Positions 35,378-44,286 of a stretch of 64,000 nucleotides of DNA are shown here, piece by piece. Origin of the DNA: Hahella chejuensis KCTC 2396 (GTDB taxonomy: Bacteria; Pseudomonadota; Gammaproteobacteria; Pseudomonadales; Oleiphilaceae); assembly GCF_000012985.1 (NCBI RefSeq), contig NC_007645.1:620001-684000 (forward strand), read 5' to 3'. A program made the position numbers and the translations under genes. Every line of letters begins with the position of its first letter. Positions within the stretch are counted from its first letter, which is position 1. The notes beneath the pieces are model-generated. The model worked only from the letters and a program-made list of their open reading frames with translations, did no database searches and was not told the DNA's origin.

Positions 35378-36367
35378 ATGCTCACTATGAAGGCTTCTTT
35401 TCCCGTGGCTCGCCCCCGGCGTCTACGTCGTAATAACTCCATACGCGATTTGGTGCGGGAGACCGCGTTGCGGGTGGAGGATTTGGTGTACCCCCTGTTT
35501 GTCATCCCCGGTATTCAGCAGCGCGAGACGGTTGCGTTCATGCCCGGAGTCGAGCGCCTGTCGCCGGATCTGGCGGTGGAGCTTTGCGTTGGCGCCTGGC
35601 GCAGCGGCGTGAAGGCGGTGTTGTTGTTCGGGCTGCCTGAGCATAAAGACCCGCAGGGGCGCAGCGCATGGGAAGACGGGCCGGTGCAACAGGCGTTGCG
35701 GCTGATCCGGCAGGCGGCGCCAGGGCTGATGCTGATCACGGATGTGTGCCTATGCCAGTATGCGGAGCACGGCCATTGCGGCGTGCTTTGCGGCGATGGC
35801 GTCGATAATGATCGCACCCTGGCGCTGTTGGCCAAGGTGGCGTTGAGTCACGCGCGAGCAGGAGCGGACGTCGTCGCTCCCGCCGCCATGATGGACGGCC
35901 AGGTGGCGGCGATTAGGCGCGCGCTGGACGCAGACGGATTCCAGCACGTCTCCGTCATGTCCTATGCGGTGAAGTACGCTTCCGCCTTTTACGGACCCTT
36001 CCGGGATGCGGCGAACTCCGCGCCCGCGGGCGGCGACCGCAAACACTATCAGATGGACCCGGCCAACTTGCGGGAAGCAATGCGGGAGGCGGAGCTGGAC
36101 GCAGCGGAAGGCGCAGATTTTCTGATGGTGAAGCCGGCGATGGTGTATCTGGATGTATTGCGCAAGCTTCGCGATCGATTCGATCTGCCGATGGCGGCCT
36201 ATAACGTCAGTGGCGAATACGCCATGGTGAAAGCCGCGGCGGCCAACGGTTGGATCGACGAACGCAGCGTGGTGTTGGAAACCTTGTTGAGTATGAAACG
36301 GGCGGGCGCGGACATGATTATCAGTTATCACGCCCTGGATGCGACGCGCTGGCTGCAGGAAACCTGA
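35378..36367 (+). CDS. hemB: Delta-aminolevulinic acid dehydratase (porphobilinogen synthase)
   Basis: This 329-residue enzyme condenses two 5-aminolevulinate molecules to porphobilinogen. The zinc-binding cysteine cluster is present (DVCLCQYAEHGHCG), as are the two Schiff-base lysines (SYAVKYASAFYGPFRDA and LMVKPAMVYLD). It therefore belongs to the zinc-dependent class rather than the Mg-only form of many pseudomonads. The ATG at 35387 is an alternative start three codons in. It follows the hydrolase-fold gene by 6 nt and is ended by a clear terminator. Confidence 0.94.
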   Translation: MLTMKASFPVARPRRLRRNNSIRDLVRETALRVEDLVYPLFVIPGIQQRETVAFMPGVERLSPDLAVELCVGAWRSGVKAVLLFGLPEHKDPQGRSAWEDGPVQQALRLIRQAAPGLMLITDVCLCQYAEHGHCGVLCGDGVDNDRTLALLAKVALSHARAGADVVAPAAMMDGQVAAIRRALDADGFQHVSVMSYAVKYASAFYGPFRDAANSAPAGGDRKHYQMDPANLREAMREAELDAAEGADFLMVKPAMVYLDVLRKLRDRFDLPMAAYNVSGEYAMVKAAAANGWIDERSVVLETLLSMKRAGADMIISYHALDATRWLQET

Positions 36368-36370
36368 TCG

Positions 36371-36404
36371 CTGGCGGCTTGCCGCCGCCAGTGCTTCTCT
36401 TTTC
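36371..36404 (+). terminator. Terminator of hemB
   Basis: CTGGCGGC (36371-36378) and GCCGCCAG (36384-36391) form an 8-bp GC stem with a 5-nt loop, followed by TGCTTCTCTTTTCT. Confidence 0.7.
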
Positions 36405-36420
36405 TAGCAAGGACGCATTC

Positions 36421-37788
36421 TTAGTCCACAATGCGATAGCTGGGCACGTATTTGCTGCCCGGCAACTTCATCCGCTGCTGCTTCACGAAAGACTCCAGCA
36501 GTGATCCGAAAGAGCCGACAATGGTCTTGTCGCCGCTGATTTCGAACGGTCCCAGACGCTCCACCAGCTGCACGCCTTCCTCTTTCACGTTGCCGGATAC
36601 AATGCCGGAGAACGCCCGTCGCAGGTTCGCCGCCAGATCGTGGATTGGCTGCTCTCGGTGCAGCGCCAGCGCGCGCATGCTCTCGTGAGTGGGCTGGAAG
36701 GGGTGCTGGAATTCGGGCTGAACCTTCAACAGCCAGTTGTAATAGTAAGCGTCGCTGGAGCCTTTGCGGTGGTAAGTGACGTCCTGGATGCCTTTCTTCA
36801 TTTCCAGCGCAACCAGTTCAGGATCGTCAATGATGATGCGATAACGGCGTTGGGCGGCTTTGCCTAACGTCAGACCGATAAACTCATTGATTTGCCCAAA
36901 ATACTCTTCGTTTTTCTTGGCTCCGGCGAAAATCACAGGGAAGGGCAGTGAATCGTTCTCGGGATTGAGGAGAATGCCCAACAGATAAAGAATCTCTTCC
37001 GCCGTACCGGCGCCGCCAGGGAAGACGACGATGCCGTGACCCAGGCGCACAAAAGCTTCCAGGCGCTTTTCGATATCCGGCAAAATCACCAGCTCGTTAA
37101 CGATGGGGTTTGGCGACTCCGCCGCGATGATGCCAGGCTCGGTCAGACCGATATAACGTCCGCTTTGAATGCGTTGTTTGGCGTGGGCTATGGTGGCGCC
37201 TTTCATTGGCCCTTTCATTGCGCCGGGGCCGCAGCCGGTGCAGATATCCAGCCCGCGCAGTCCCAGGGAATGTCCGACCTCCTTGGTGAAATCATACTCG
37301 TCCCGGCTGATGGAGTGGCCTCCCCAGCACACCACGATGTTGGGGTAGCGACGCGGAATCAGCACGCCGGCGTTACGCAGCATATGGAAAATGAAGTTGG
37401 TGATGTCCTCGCCGTTGTTCAAGTTCAGCTGAGTGTTGTGGGACAGCACGTTGTTGGCGTAAATGATATCGCGCAGCACGGCGTAAAGGTGCTCTTGAAT
37501 CCCTTTGATCATCTTGCCGTCGACGAAAGCGTTGTGAGGCGCGTTGATCACCTCCAGCTTGATGCCGCGGGCCTGCTGAATCAACTGGATATCGAAATCG
37601 GCGAATTCAGCCAGAATGGTGTTGGGGTCGTCGGATTCGTTGCCGCAGTTTAATACGGCCAGTGCGCATTGCCGGAACAGGCGGTACACGCCGCGATTGC
37701 TGCGGTCCTTCAACAGGTTGACTTCGTGTTGCGAGACCAGATCGAGGCTGCCTTCCGGGGCGATGCGTGCGGTTATTTTGTTACTCAT
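36421..37788 (-). CDS. ppnN: Nucleotide 5'-monophosphate nucleosidase PpnN (LOG family)
   Basis: This 455-residue protein is collinear with E. coli PpnN/YgdH. It has the N-terminal DUF4478 region (LVSQHEVNLL, RLFRQCALAVLNCG), the Rossmann core VVCWGGHSI and CTGCGPGAMKGPMKGA, the lysine-decarboxylase-like/LOG motif FPGGAGTAEEILYL, and the C-terminal DUF3412 part (QHPFQPTHESMRAL, RRAFSGIVSGNVKEEG). It cleaves purine monophosphates to base and ribose-5-phosphate and is controlled by (p)ppGpp in E. coli. It is convergent with hemB. Confidence 0.92.
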   Translation of the reverse strand: MSNKITARIAPEGSLDLVSQHEVNLLKDRSNRGVYRLFRQCALAVLNCGNESDDPNTILAEFADFDIQLIQQARGIKLEVINAPHNAFVDGKMIKGIQEHLYAVLRDIIYANNVLSHNTQLNLNNGEDITNFIFHMLRNAGVLIPRRYPNIVVCWGGHSISRDEYDFTKEVGHSLGLRGLDICTGCGPGAMKGPMKGATIAHAKQRIQSGRYIGLTEPGIIAAESPNPIVNELVILPDIEKRLEAFVRLGHGIVVFPGGAGTAEEILYLLGILLNPENDSLPFPVIFAGAKKNEEYFGQINEFIGLTLGKAAQRRYRIIIDDPELVALEMKKGIQDVTYHRKGSSDAYYYNWLLKVQPEFQHPFQPTHESMRALALHREQPIHDLAANLRRAFSGIVSGNVKEEGVQLVERLGPFEISGDKTIVGSFGSLLESFVKQQRMKLPGSKYVPSYRIVD

Positions 37789-38169
37789 ATCTATATCTTT
37801 CCTTTTCTAATACTTCTACTTGCCGGCGGGGCCGGCGGTTCCGATTCCGGCGGACGGCTGTGGGAGCGAGCCAGAGCCTGACGCGTTTGCAGGCGTGATA
37901 ACGGTGACGCTGCAATGCCAATAGAGCCTAATCTGCTATTGTTATCATTTATAAGAGCCCATCCGGGAGCAGGGTTATGCAAGGATGACCGGGGCGGCGC
38001 AGGTAAGCGGGTTTTCCGGATGGAGTCTAAATAGTAAGTCGTCCGGGCGAAGTTGGCTATCACTCCCTGGCGTCGTCCGCGCAGGGGGATTTTTGGCGAA
38101 CGGCCCATGCATGACAGGGGGAATGGTAGTAGAATAGCGCCCCCGCTGAGATTTGGATCAGGCCAGATT
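37789..38169. other. Divergent promoter region ppnN/thiI
   Basis: The 380 nt between the divergent starts of ppnN and thiI should contain promoters for both. A GC-rich inverted repeat (GCCGG near 37815-37830) is seen. No gene and no TPP-riboswitch consensus is recognised upstream of thiI. Confidence 0.4.
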
Positions 38170-39621
38170 ATGAAGTTTCTCGTCAAATTATTTCCCGAAA
38201 TCACAATTAAAAGTAAACCGGTGCGTAAGGATCTGGTCAAGCAGTTACGCATAAATATTCGTCGCGTATTGCGTCAAATTGACGAAAACGTGGTGGTTGA
38301 AGGCTCCTGGGACAAAATTGAAGTCTTGCTGCCGGACGCGGACGAACGCACCAGTAAACGGGCGATTGAAGCCCTGCAAAGGGTGTCTGGAATCACCAAC
38401 TTCCTGGTGGTGCATGAATATCCCCTGGTGGATTTCCATACCATCTACCTGAATGCGAAAGCCCTTTACGAAGAGCAACTGGAAGGCAAGCGTTTCCAGG
38501 TGCGGGTCAAGCGCGCCGGCAAGCATGATTTCACCTCCATGGATCTGGAGCGCTACGTCGGCGGCGGACTGCGTCAGCACACCAAGGCGGCGGGAGTGGA
38601 CCTGTCGAACCCGGAAGTCATCATTTCCATCGAAGTGCGCGACGATAAATATTATCTGGTGGAGAAACGCTACGAAGGCCTGGGCGGGTATCCCGTCGGC
38701 GGCCTGGAGCCAGTGGTGTCGCTGATGTCCGGCGGCTATGATTCCGGCGTGGCGAGCTACCTGACCATGAAGCGGGGCATGCGCACCCACTTTTGCTTCT
38801 TCAACCTGGGTGGAACCGCTCACGAAGTAGGTGTGAAGCAGGCGGCGCTGTATTTGTGGGAGAAGTACGGCGGCGGCCAGCGGGTTAAATTCATCACGGT
38901 GCCTTTTGAAGGCGTAGTGGCGGAAATTCTGGACAAGATCTATCACTCCAACATGGGCGTAGTACTGAAGCGCATGATGCTGCGGGCGGCGACCCAGGTC
39001 GCGCGTGATCTGTCCGCCACGGCGCTGGTTACCGGCGAGTGTGTGGCGCAGGTGTCCAGTCAAACTCTGACCAACCTGAACGTCATTGACTCCGCTACCG
39101 ACATGCTGGTGCTGCGTCCGCTGATCGTCACTGACAAGCAGGATATTATCCGCATGGCCGGCCAGATTGGCGTGGAAGAATTCGCCCGCAACATGCCGGA
39201 ATACTGTGGCGTTATTTCCGATCGTCCCACCACCAAAGCGCGGGATTATCGCATTGAGAACGATGAGAAGCGGTTCGACATGCAGGTGCTGGAACAGGCG
39301 CTGGCTAATCGCCGGGCGATTAATATTGACGAGATCATGCAGTCGGAACTGACGGTAGATGAAGTTGAAGTGGTGTCGACGCCGTCGCTGGACGACATAA
39401 TAATCGATATCCGTCACCCCAACGAACAGGAAAAGGCGCCGCTGACCCTGACTAACAACAAAATTCTGCAGATTCCTTTTTATGAGCTGGAAAGCCGCAT
39501 GGCTGACCTGGATGGCGAAGCCCGTTATCTGCTGTTCTGCGACAAAGGCGTCATGAGTCAGCTGCACGCCAGCCACCTCAACGGAAATGGACGTAAAGTC
39601 CTGGTGTATCGTCCGCTTTAA
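38170..39621 (+). CDS. thiI: tRNA 4-thiouridine synthase / sulfur carrier ThiI
   Basis: The protein has 483 residues from the ATG at 38170 (MKFLVKLFPEITIKSKPVR). It has the N-terminal ferredoxin-like and THUMP domains, the PP-loop SGGYDSGVASYL, and a C-terminal rhodanese domain whose persulfide cysteine is in LFCDKGVMSQLHA, so this is the full-length enterobacterial type. It makes s4U8 in tRNA and delivers sulfur for thiazole synthesis. The last four bases overlap the convergent HD-GYP gene. Confidence 0.95.
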   Translation: MKFLVKLFPEITIKSKPVRKDLVKQLRINIRRVLRQIDENVVVEGSWDKIEVLLPDADERTSKRAIEALQRVSGITNFLVVHEYPLVDFHTIYLNAKALYEEQLEGKRFQVRVKRAGKHDFTSMDLERYVGGGLRQHTKAAGVDLSNPEVIISIEVRDDKYYLVEKRYEGLGGYPVGGLEPVVSLMSGGYDSGVASYLTMKRGMRTHFCFFNLGGTAHEVGVKQAALYLWEKYGGGQRVKFITVPFEGVVAEILDKIYHSNMGVVLKRMMLRAATQVARDLSATALVTGECVAQVSSQTLTNLNVIDSATDMLVLRPLIVTDKQDIIRMAGQIGVEEFARNMPEYCGVISDRPTTKARDYRIENDEKRFDMQVLEQALANRRAINIDEIMQSELTVDEVEVVSTPSLDDIIIDIRHPNEQEKAPLTLTNNKILQIPFYELESRMADLDGEARYLLFCDKGVMSQLHASHLNGNGRKVLVYRPL

Positions 39622-40766
39622 CCGTATTCGTTCTCGCGAAAGCGCTGCTGGATTTCCTCAATGTGTTTGCGGCAATCCATCAGCGCCAGCACGCACTCCT
39701 TGTCTAATTTGGCTCCCGCCAGTCGCTTGAGTTCAGCGAAGGCTTTGTCATTACTCCAGGCGGGTTTGTAGGGACGGGCGCTGGTAAGGGCGTCGAAGAC
39801 ATCAGCGACGCTGACGATTCGGGATTCAATGGGAATTTGCTCGCCGCGCAGATGCTCGGGATAGCCCGCTCCATCCAGGGTTTCATGGTGATACAGCACG
39901 ATGTTGCGCAGCATGTTCACATGACTGACGCCGTTGAGGCCATAGTTATCAATCAAAGCGTCCACCAGCTCGTGCCCGTACATGGGGTGGCGACGCATTT
40001 CATCCAGTTCTTCTTCCTCCAGGCGACCCGGCTTTAGCAAAATGCTGTCGGGCACTTTTATTTTGCCGAGATCATGTAAGGGCGCGAACAGACAAATGTG
40101 CTCCACATATTCGTCAGAGAAGCCATGCTTTGACGCCAGGCGCGCGGCGATCAGTCTGGAGTAGCGCGCCATGCGTTCTAAGTGACCGCCGGTTTCTGGG
40201 TCGCGGGAATGGGTCAACAACATGGCCGATTTTACGGTGGCGATCAGCGTGCGGATGTTGCTGCGCTCGTTATACACGATCAAGGTGATCATGTGTCCGA
40301 TCATATCCATATCCACCAGCGCGCGGCCCTGAAAACAGTCTTTCTCTGCGCCATTAAAAAATACGAAGCCGAGAAAGCGCTCGTTGTAGCGCATGGGGAA
40401 GGTGTAAGAGGCGTGAAATCCCGCTTTCAGCAGGGCTTTCGTGTGTTGGGTTGGGCTCTCTCCGCCGCCCAATTCACCGCCTATGTCATTAATGACGCGG
40501 ATGAACTGGTTGTCTTTCATCTGTTGCAGGGAGGCGACATCGTGCAGCGCCGTCTGATAGTGCTCCAGCAAAGGATGGCCAACGCCGGCGACAGCGAAGG
40601 TTTTGAGCTGATCCTGCAAGGCGTCGTAAATAGCGATGGCGATGCGACAGATAAAGGGATAGGTCTGCTGGAGGTTTTCCAGCAGATATTCCAGTTTCTG
40701 CTGGACGCTGCCCTGGTGGTTGAGGAGGTCCAGAGAATCAGGCTGATACTCGCTGGCCACAGTCAT
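39618..40766 (-). CDS. HD-GYP domain c-di-GMP phosphodiesterase
   Basis: This 382-residue cytoplasmic protein has an N-terminal GAF-like region (about 20-170) and a HD-GYP domain with HDLGKIKVPDSILLKPG, the H-x-x-Y-GH helix, and the GYP signature HHETLDGAGYPEHLRG. All residues for metal binding and c-di-GMP hydrolysis appear present. GGGAGA precedes the ATG. The signal sensed by the GAF part is unknown. It opposes the two diguanylate cyclases in this window in principle. Confidence 0.9.
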   Translation of the reverse strand: MTVASEYQPDSLDLLNHQGSVQQKLEYLLENLQQTYPFICRIAIAIYDALQDQLKTFAVAGVGHPLLEHYQTALHDVASLQQMKDNQFIRVINDIGGELGGGESPTQHTKALLKAGFHASYTFPMRYNERFLGFVFFNGAEKDCFQGRALVDMDMIGHMITLIVYNERSNIRTLIATVKSAMLLTHSRDPETGGHLERMARYSRLIAARLASKHGFSDEYVEHICLFAPLHDLGKIKVPDSILLKPGRLEEEELDEMRRHPMYGHELVDALIDNYGLNGVSHVNMLRNIVLYHHETLDGAGYPEHLRGEQIPIESRIVSVADVFDALTSARPYKPAWSNDKAFAELKRLAGAKLDKECVLALMDCRKHIEEIQQRFRENEYG

Positions 40767-40870
40767 TCTCCCGGTTTGTCGATGTAACTTCCCTTGAAGC
40801 TCCGCAGGAGCGCGAATACTTAAAGTGTAGTCGAGATCAGGAGCATGACTCTGGAAATATGCAAGGCCGC

Positions 40871-41368
40871 TTAGTTGTACTGATAAGGCTCGAAGGCGTC
40901 CGCCTGCATGCTATAACCGCTCTCCGCCAGCTCGCTGCTAACCGCCTCCACGCTGATCGCCCCGGATACCCAGAATGCGTCATAGAGGTAATCCAACGGC
41001 AGAGGCTTCTTGTTGGCTTTCACGTAAACGATCTGGTTTGAAGGCGGCGGCGGTACGTGAATACAGGCGCCCATGTACGGCACCAGCAGGAACTCGGTTA
41101 CGCCGCTTTCGTCGCCTTCCAGCGGCACCGCAAAGCCTGCGATGCGAACTTTCTGTTTGTTCAGTTCCGGCACGATTGGGGCGTTGGCCTGAGGCTGCGG
41201 CTCCATGGCGATCTGGCCATGCTCCACTGTGCCGCTAACGGTTGTCTGCTGGGCGGACTTGGGAATCAAATCCTGCCATTGCACGGTCTTGAAACTTTCC
41301 GCGAGTACTCCGCCGGAGAGCAGGGAGGAAAATACGAGCGCGATCAGCGTCGAGAGCAATCTGTTCAT
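40871..41368 (-). CDS. DUF3299 periplasmic protein, zinc-locus partner
   Basis: The 165-residue precursor has a signal peptide ending in GVLAES. The mature domain holds KVRIAGFAVPLEGDESGVTEFLLVPYMGACIHVPPPPSNQIVYV, the DUF3299 core with a single conserved Cys-Ile-His. In Vibrio-type zrg zinc loci a DUF3299 protein accompanies the His-rich binding protein and ABC transporter. Here it is divergent from zrgA across a palindromic operator candidate, supporting a role in zinc acquisition. Its molecular activity is unknown. Confidence 0.8.
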   Translation of the reverse strand: MNRLLSTLIALVFSSLLSGGVLAESFKTVQWQDLIPKSAQQTTVSGTVEHGQIAMEPQPQANAPIVPELNKQKVRIAGFAVPLEGDESGVTEFLLVPYMGACIHVPPPPSNQIVYVKANKKPLPLDYLYDAFWVSGAISVEAVSSELAESGYSMQADAFEPYQYN

Positions 41369-41528
41369 AAATACCCTATGGAATCAGTGTTTTCGTCAAA
41401 ACGTGGAAAGGCGACACAGACCGCCGACAGCCGTTCCCCACCCCGGATAGGCGCAACACATTGTATGTCCGCGCGAGCCCAAGGTTAACTGTTTTGAATT
41501 AAATTCACCCTATAACTATTTCGTTTCG

Positions 41529-41544
41529 TTATGTTATAACATAA
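41529..41544. promoter_or_regulatory. Palindromic operator candidate (possibly Zur)
   Basis: TTATGTTATAACATAA is a perfect 16-bp palindrome between the divergent DUF3299 and zrgA genes, 49 nt before the zrgA start. Its TGTTATAACA core resembles Zur boxes, though the spacing is shorter than the usual TGTTATA-n-TATAACA. Zur control is an inference from the zinc-related genes. Confidence 0.5.
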
Positions 41545-41592
41545 AAAGCCAAGTGGAAGAATCACTCTCTAAGTTCAGGAGCATTAAATTTT

Positions 41593-42216
41593 ATGAATTA
41601 TAGGAATCGCCTGTGGGTAGGTATGATGATGCTGGCGGCCAGCCAGCTCACGCAAGCGGAAGAATTTGAGCAGCATGGGGCCCATGTGCATGGCGCGGCG
41701 ACCATGAATCTGGCGCTGGAAGAGGGGAAACTGGTCGTGGAGCTGGAAAGCCCGGCGATGAATCTTGTGGGCTTTGAGCATGCGCCCGCTACGGATGAAG
41801 AGCGTCAGCAAGTAGAGAAGGCGGCTGCTTTGTTGAAAAAGGGCGAAGAACTGTTTGGCCTGACCCCGGCCGCGGGGTGTAAGCTGTTGTCGGCTGAAGT
41901 GGACGGTGATGTTTTCGAACACGACGAGGACGGCGGCAAGCATGAGGAGGCGGACCACGATGAGCATGGTCACAGTGATGACGCCCATCAGGAACACAGT
42001 GATGATAAAAACGATCATGACCATCATGAAGACGGCCACTCCGATATCGACGCTTCCTATATTTTCGAATGTGGCGATGCGGACAAGCTCACTTCAGTGG
42101 ACGTATTGCTGTTCAAGCACTTTCCTGCTCTAAACGATCTTGATGTACAGGTCATTGGGCCGAAGGGGCAGACCGCCATGGAGCTGAATCCGGAAAAACA
42201 TCAGATTAATTTGTAA
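41593..42216 (+). CDS. zrgA: ZrgA-like zinc-binding periplasmic protein (DUF2796)
   Basis: This 207-residue precursor has a signal peptide (to about TQAEE). The mature part starts with QHGAHVHGAATMNLALEEG and has the DUF2796 features of paired cysteines (AAGCKLL and FECGDA) around a long His/Asp/Glu-rich loop (about 115-155) expected to bind zinc. ZrgA proteins deliver zinc to the adjacent ABC transporter. It is the first gene of a plus-strand operon with the ATPase 17 nt and the permease further downstream. Confidence 0.88.
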   Translation: MNYRNRLWVGMMMLAASQLTQAEEFEQHGAHVHGAATMNLALEEGKLVVELESPAMNLVGFEHAPATDEERQQVEKAAALLKKGEELFGLTPAAGCKLLSAEVDGDVFEHDEDGGKHEEADHDEHGHSDDAHQEHSDDKNDHDHHEDGHSDIDASYIFECGDADKLTSVDVLLFKHFPALNDLDVQVIGPKGQTAMELNPEKHQINL

Positions 42217-42233
42217 GTAGTGAGAATGGCGTC

Positions 42234-43013
42234 ATGCAGAATCTAAGCGAACCCTCCATCGCGGCAGTGCGAGACGCAGCGGCGGCGACTGGCCCTGCGC
42301 CAGAGCCTGCCCTGGTGCAGTTGGAGGGGCTGAAATTTCGTTGGCCCGGGGGAGAGGACGATGTATTGGATATCCCGGCGCTGCAGGTGCGGGAGGGAGA
42401 ACGTATCTTTCTGCGTGGCGCCAGCGGCAGCGGCAAAACAACGCTGCTGAGCCTGCTGGGAGGGGTGATCCAGCCCAGGGAGGGAAGCGTCAAGGTGATG
42501 GATACGGAGCTGAGCGCGCTCAGCGCTTCACGCCGGGATAGCTTTAGGGCGGATAACATCGGCTTCATTTTCCAGATGTTTAACCTGATTCCCTACTTGT
42601 CCTTAGTGGATAACGTGACTTTATCCTGCCGTTTTTCCAAGGCGCGTCGACAACGAGTGGCCGCCCGTGGAATCAGTCTGACCCAGGAGGCGGAGCGCCT
42701 GTTATCCCATTTACGTCTGGATGTGGGTAAACTCGGGCGCAGGCCGGTGACTGACCTCAGTGTGGGGCAGCAGCAACGGGTCGCCGTGGCGCGGGCCCTG
42801 ATCGGCTCGCCAGGGCTGATTATCGCCGATGAACCCACCTCCGCCCTGGATGCGGACGCCCGGGTGGCGTTTATCGAGCTGCTGTTTCAGGAGGTGGCCG
42901 CCAGCGGATCGACGCTGGTGTTTGTCAGCCACGATCCCGCTTTGCAGGACCTGTTTGACCGCACTGTCAGTCTGGCGGAAATCAATCGCGCTTATCAGTC
43001 ACCGGAATCTTGA
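42234..43013 (+). CDS. ABC transporter ATPase of the zinc locus (MacB/LolD type)
   Basis: This 259-residue ATPase has Walker A GASGSGKTTLL, Q-loop in FIFQMFNLIPYLS, signature LSVGQQQRVAVARAL and Walker B LIIADEPTSALD, followed by the H-loop VSHD. The sequence places it with LolD/MacB ATPases rather than ZnuC. It pairs with the permease 19 nt downstream and with ZrgA, as in zrg-type zinc uptake loci. Confidence 0.92.
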   Translation: MQNLSEPSIAAVRDAAAATGPAPEPALVQLEGLKFRWPGGEDDVLDIPALQVREGERIFLRGASGSGKTTLLSLLGGVIQPREGSVKVMDTELSALSASRRDSFRADNIGFIFQMFNLIPYLSLVDNVTLSCRFSKARRQRVAARGISLTQEAERLLSHLRLDVGKLGRRPVTDLSVGQQQRVAVARALIGSPGLIIADEPTSALDADARVAFIELLFQEVAASGSTLVFVSHDPALQDLFDRTVSLAEINRAYQSPES

Positions 43014-43032
43014 CCTGCGGAGGCGCTTTTCG

Positions 43033-44286
43033 ATGTCTATTTACAGTTTAACGCTGCGCAGCCTGTTGAATCGCAAAACAACGGCGCTGCTGACGATTTT
43101 CTCCATCGCCGTCAGCGTCATGCTGCTGTTGGGTGTGGACAACATTCGCCGGGAAGCCAAAGCGGGCTTCGCCAATACGATCTCCGGCGCGGACCTGATT
43201 GTCGGCGCCCGTAGCGGTTCCGTGCAGTTGCTACTGTACTCGGTTTTCCGCATCGGCAACGCCACCAACAATATTTCCTGGCGCAGTTATCAGGACGTGG
43301 CCGGCATGAAGCGGGTGAAGTGGACGATCCCACTGTCGTTAGGCGATTCACACCGCGGTTATCGCGTTCTGGGCACCAATACGGACTATTTTGAGCACTT
43401 TCGTTATGGCTCCAAACGCTCGCTGGTTTTTAGCGAAGGCGACCGTTTCGATGACGTATACGACGCCGTATTAGGCGCAGAAGTGGCGGAGAAGCTGGGC
43501 TATAAACTGGGTCAGTCCATCGTGATTTCCCATGGCGCCGGCGAGGTCAGTTTTGCCAATCATGACGATAAACCTTTCAAAGTCGTCGGCATTTTGAAGA
43601 AGACCGGCACGCCGGTGGATCGCACAGTGCATGTCTCTCTGGAAGGCATTGAAGCCATCCATTTGGGATGGGACAGCGGCGCGCCAAGCGGTTCCATCAG
43701 CGCGGAGCAGGCGCGACATGCCGACTTGCAGCCGAAGCTGATAACGGCGTTTCTGGTTGGGCTGGATTCGAAAATCGCCACATTCACCTTACAGCGTGCG
43801 ATCAACGATTATCGCGGCGAGCCTTTGCTGGCGATATTGCCGGGGGTTGCGCTACAGGAGTTGTGGAGCATGATGGGCGTAGCGGAGGTGGCCTTGCTGG
43901 CGGTGTCGGCATTTGTCGTCGCGACTGGCTTGATCGGCATGTTGACGGTAATCTGGTCAGGGTTGAACGAACGCCGTCGGGAAATGGCCATCTTGCGTTC
44001 CGTAGGCGCCAAACCGCGGCATATATTCGTTCTACTGATGATTGAGGCTGGTTTGATGGCGGTTTGCGGCGTGTTGGTTGGCGTCGGAATGCTGTTTTTG
44101 ACGTTGTTCGCCGCTCAACCTGCGCTGGAGAATTACTTCGGTTTGTTTATCGGCGTGGACCCGTTGACCGTCGATAATCTGGCCGTATTGGGCGGCATCA
44201 TTCTGGCGGGCGTATTAATCGGAGCGGCGCCTGCCTATCGGGCCTATCGCTACTCCCTGGCGGACGGTATGACAATTCGAACATGA
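43033..44286 (+). CDS. FtsX/MacB-type permease of the zinc locus
   Basis: The protein has 417 residues from the ATG at 43033 (GGAGG upstream); the longer frame overlaps the ATPase gene and is rejected. One N-terminal membrane helix (LLTIFSIAVSVMLLLGVD), a periplasmic MacB-like domain of about 230 residues (GADLIVGARSGSVQ, FKVVGILKKTGTPVD), and three C-terminal helices with the FtsX signature RREMAILRSVGAKPRHIF. This is the mechanotransmission-type transporter. The substrate is presumed zinc or its binding protein, from context. Confidence 0.9.
   Translation: MSIYSLTLRSLLNRKTTALLTIFSIAVSVMLLLGVDNIRREAKAGFANTISGADLIVGARSGSVQLLLYSVFRIGNATNNISWRSYQDVAGMKRVKWTIPLSLGDSHRGYRVLGTNTDYFEHFRYGSKRSLVFSEGDRFDDVYDAVLGAEVAEKLGYKLGQSIVISHGAGEVSFANHDDKPFKVVGILKKTGTPVDRTVHVSLEGIEAIHLGWDSGAPSGSISAEQARHADLQPKLITAFLVGLDSKIATFTLQRAINDYRGEPLLAILPGVALQELWSMMGVAEVALLAVSAFVVATGLIGMLTVIWSGLNERRREMAILRSVGAKPRHIFVLLMIEAGLMAVCGVLVGVGMLFLTLFAAQPALENYFGLFIGVDPLTVDNLAVLGGIILAGVLIGAAPAYRAYRYSLADGMTIRT

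Noticed and set aside
38245-39576. 443-residue minus-strand frame opposite thiI
   Set aside because: ThiI is complete on the plus strand with PP-loop and rhodanese cysteine; the antisense frame is an artefact of GC-rich codon use.
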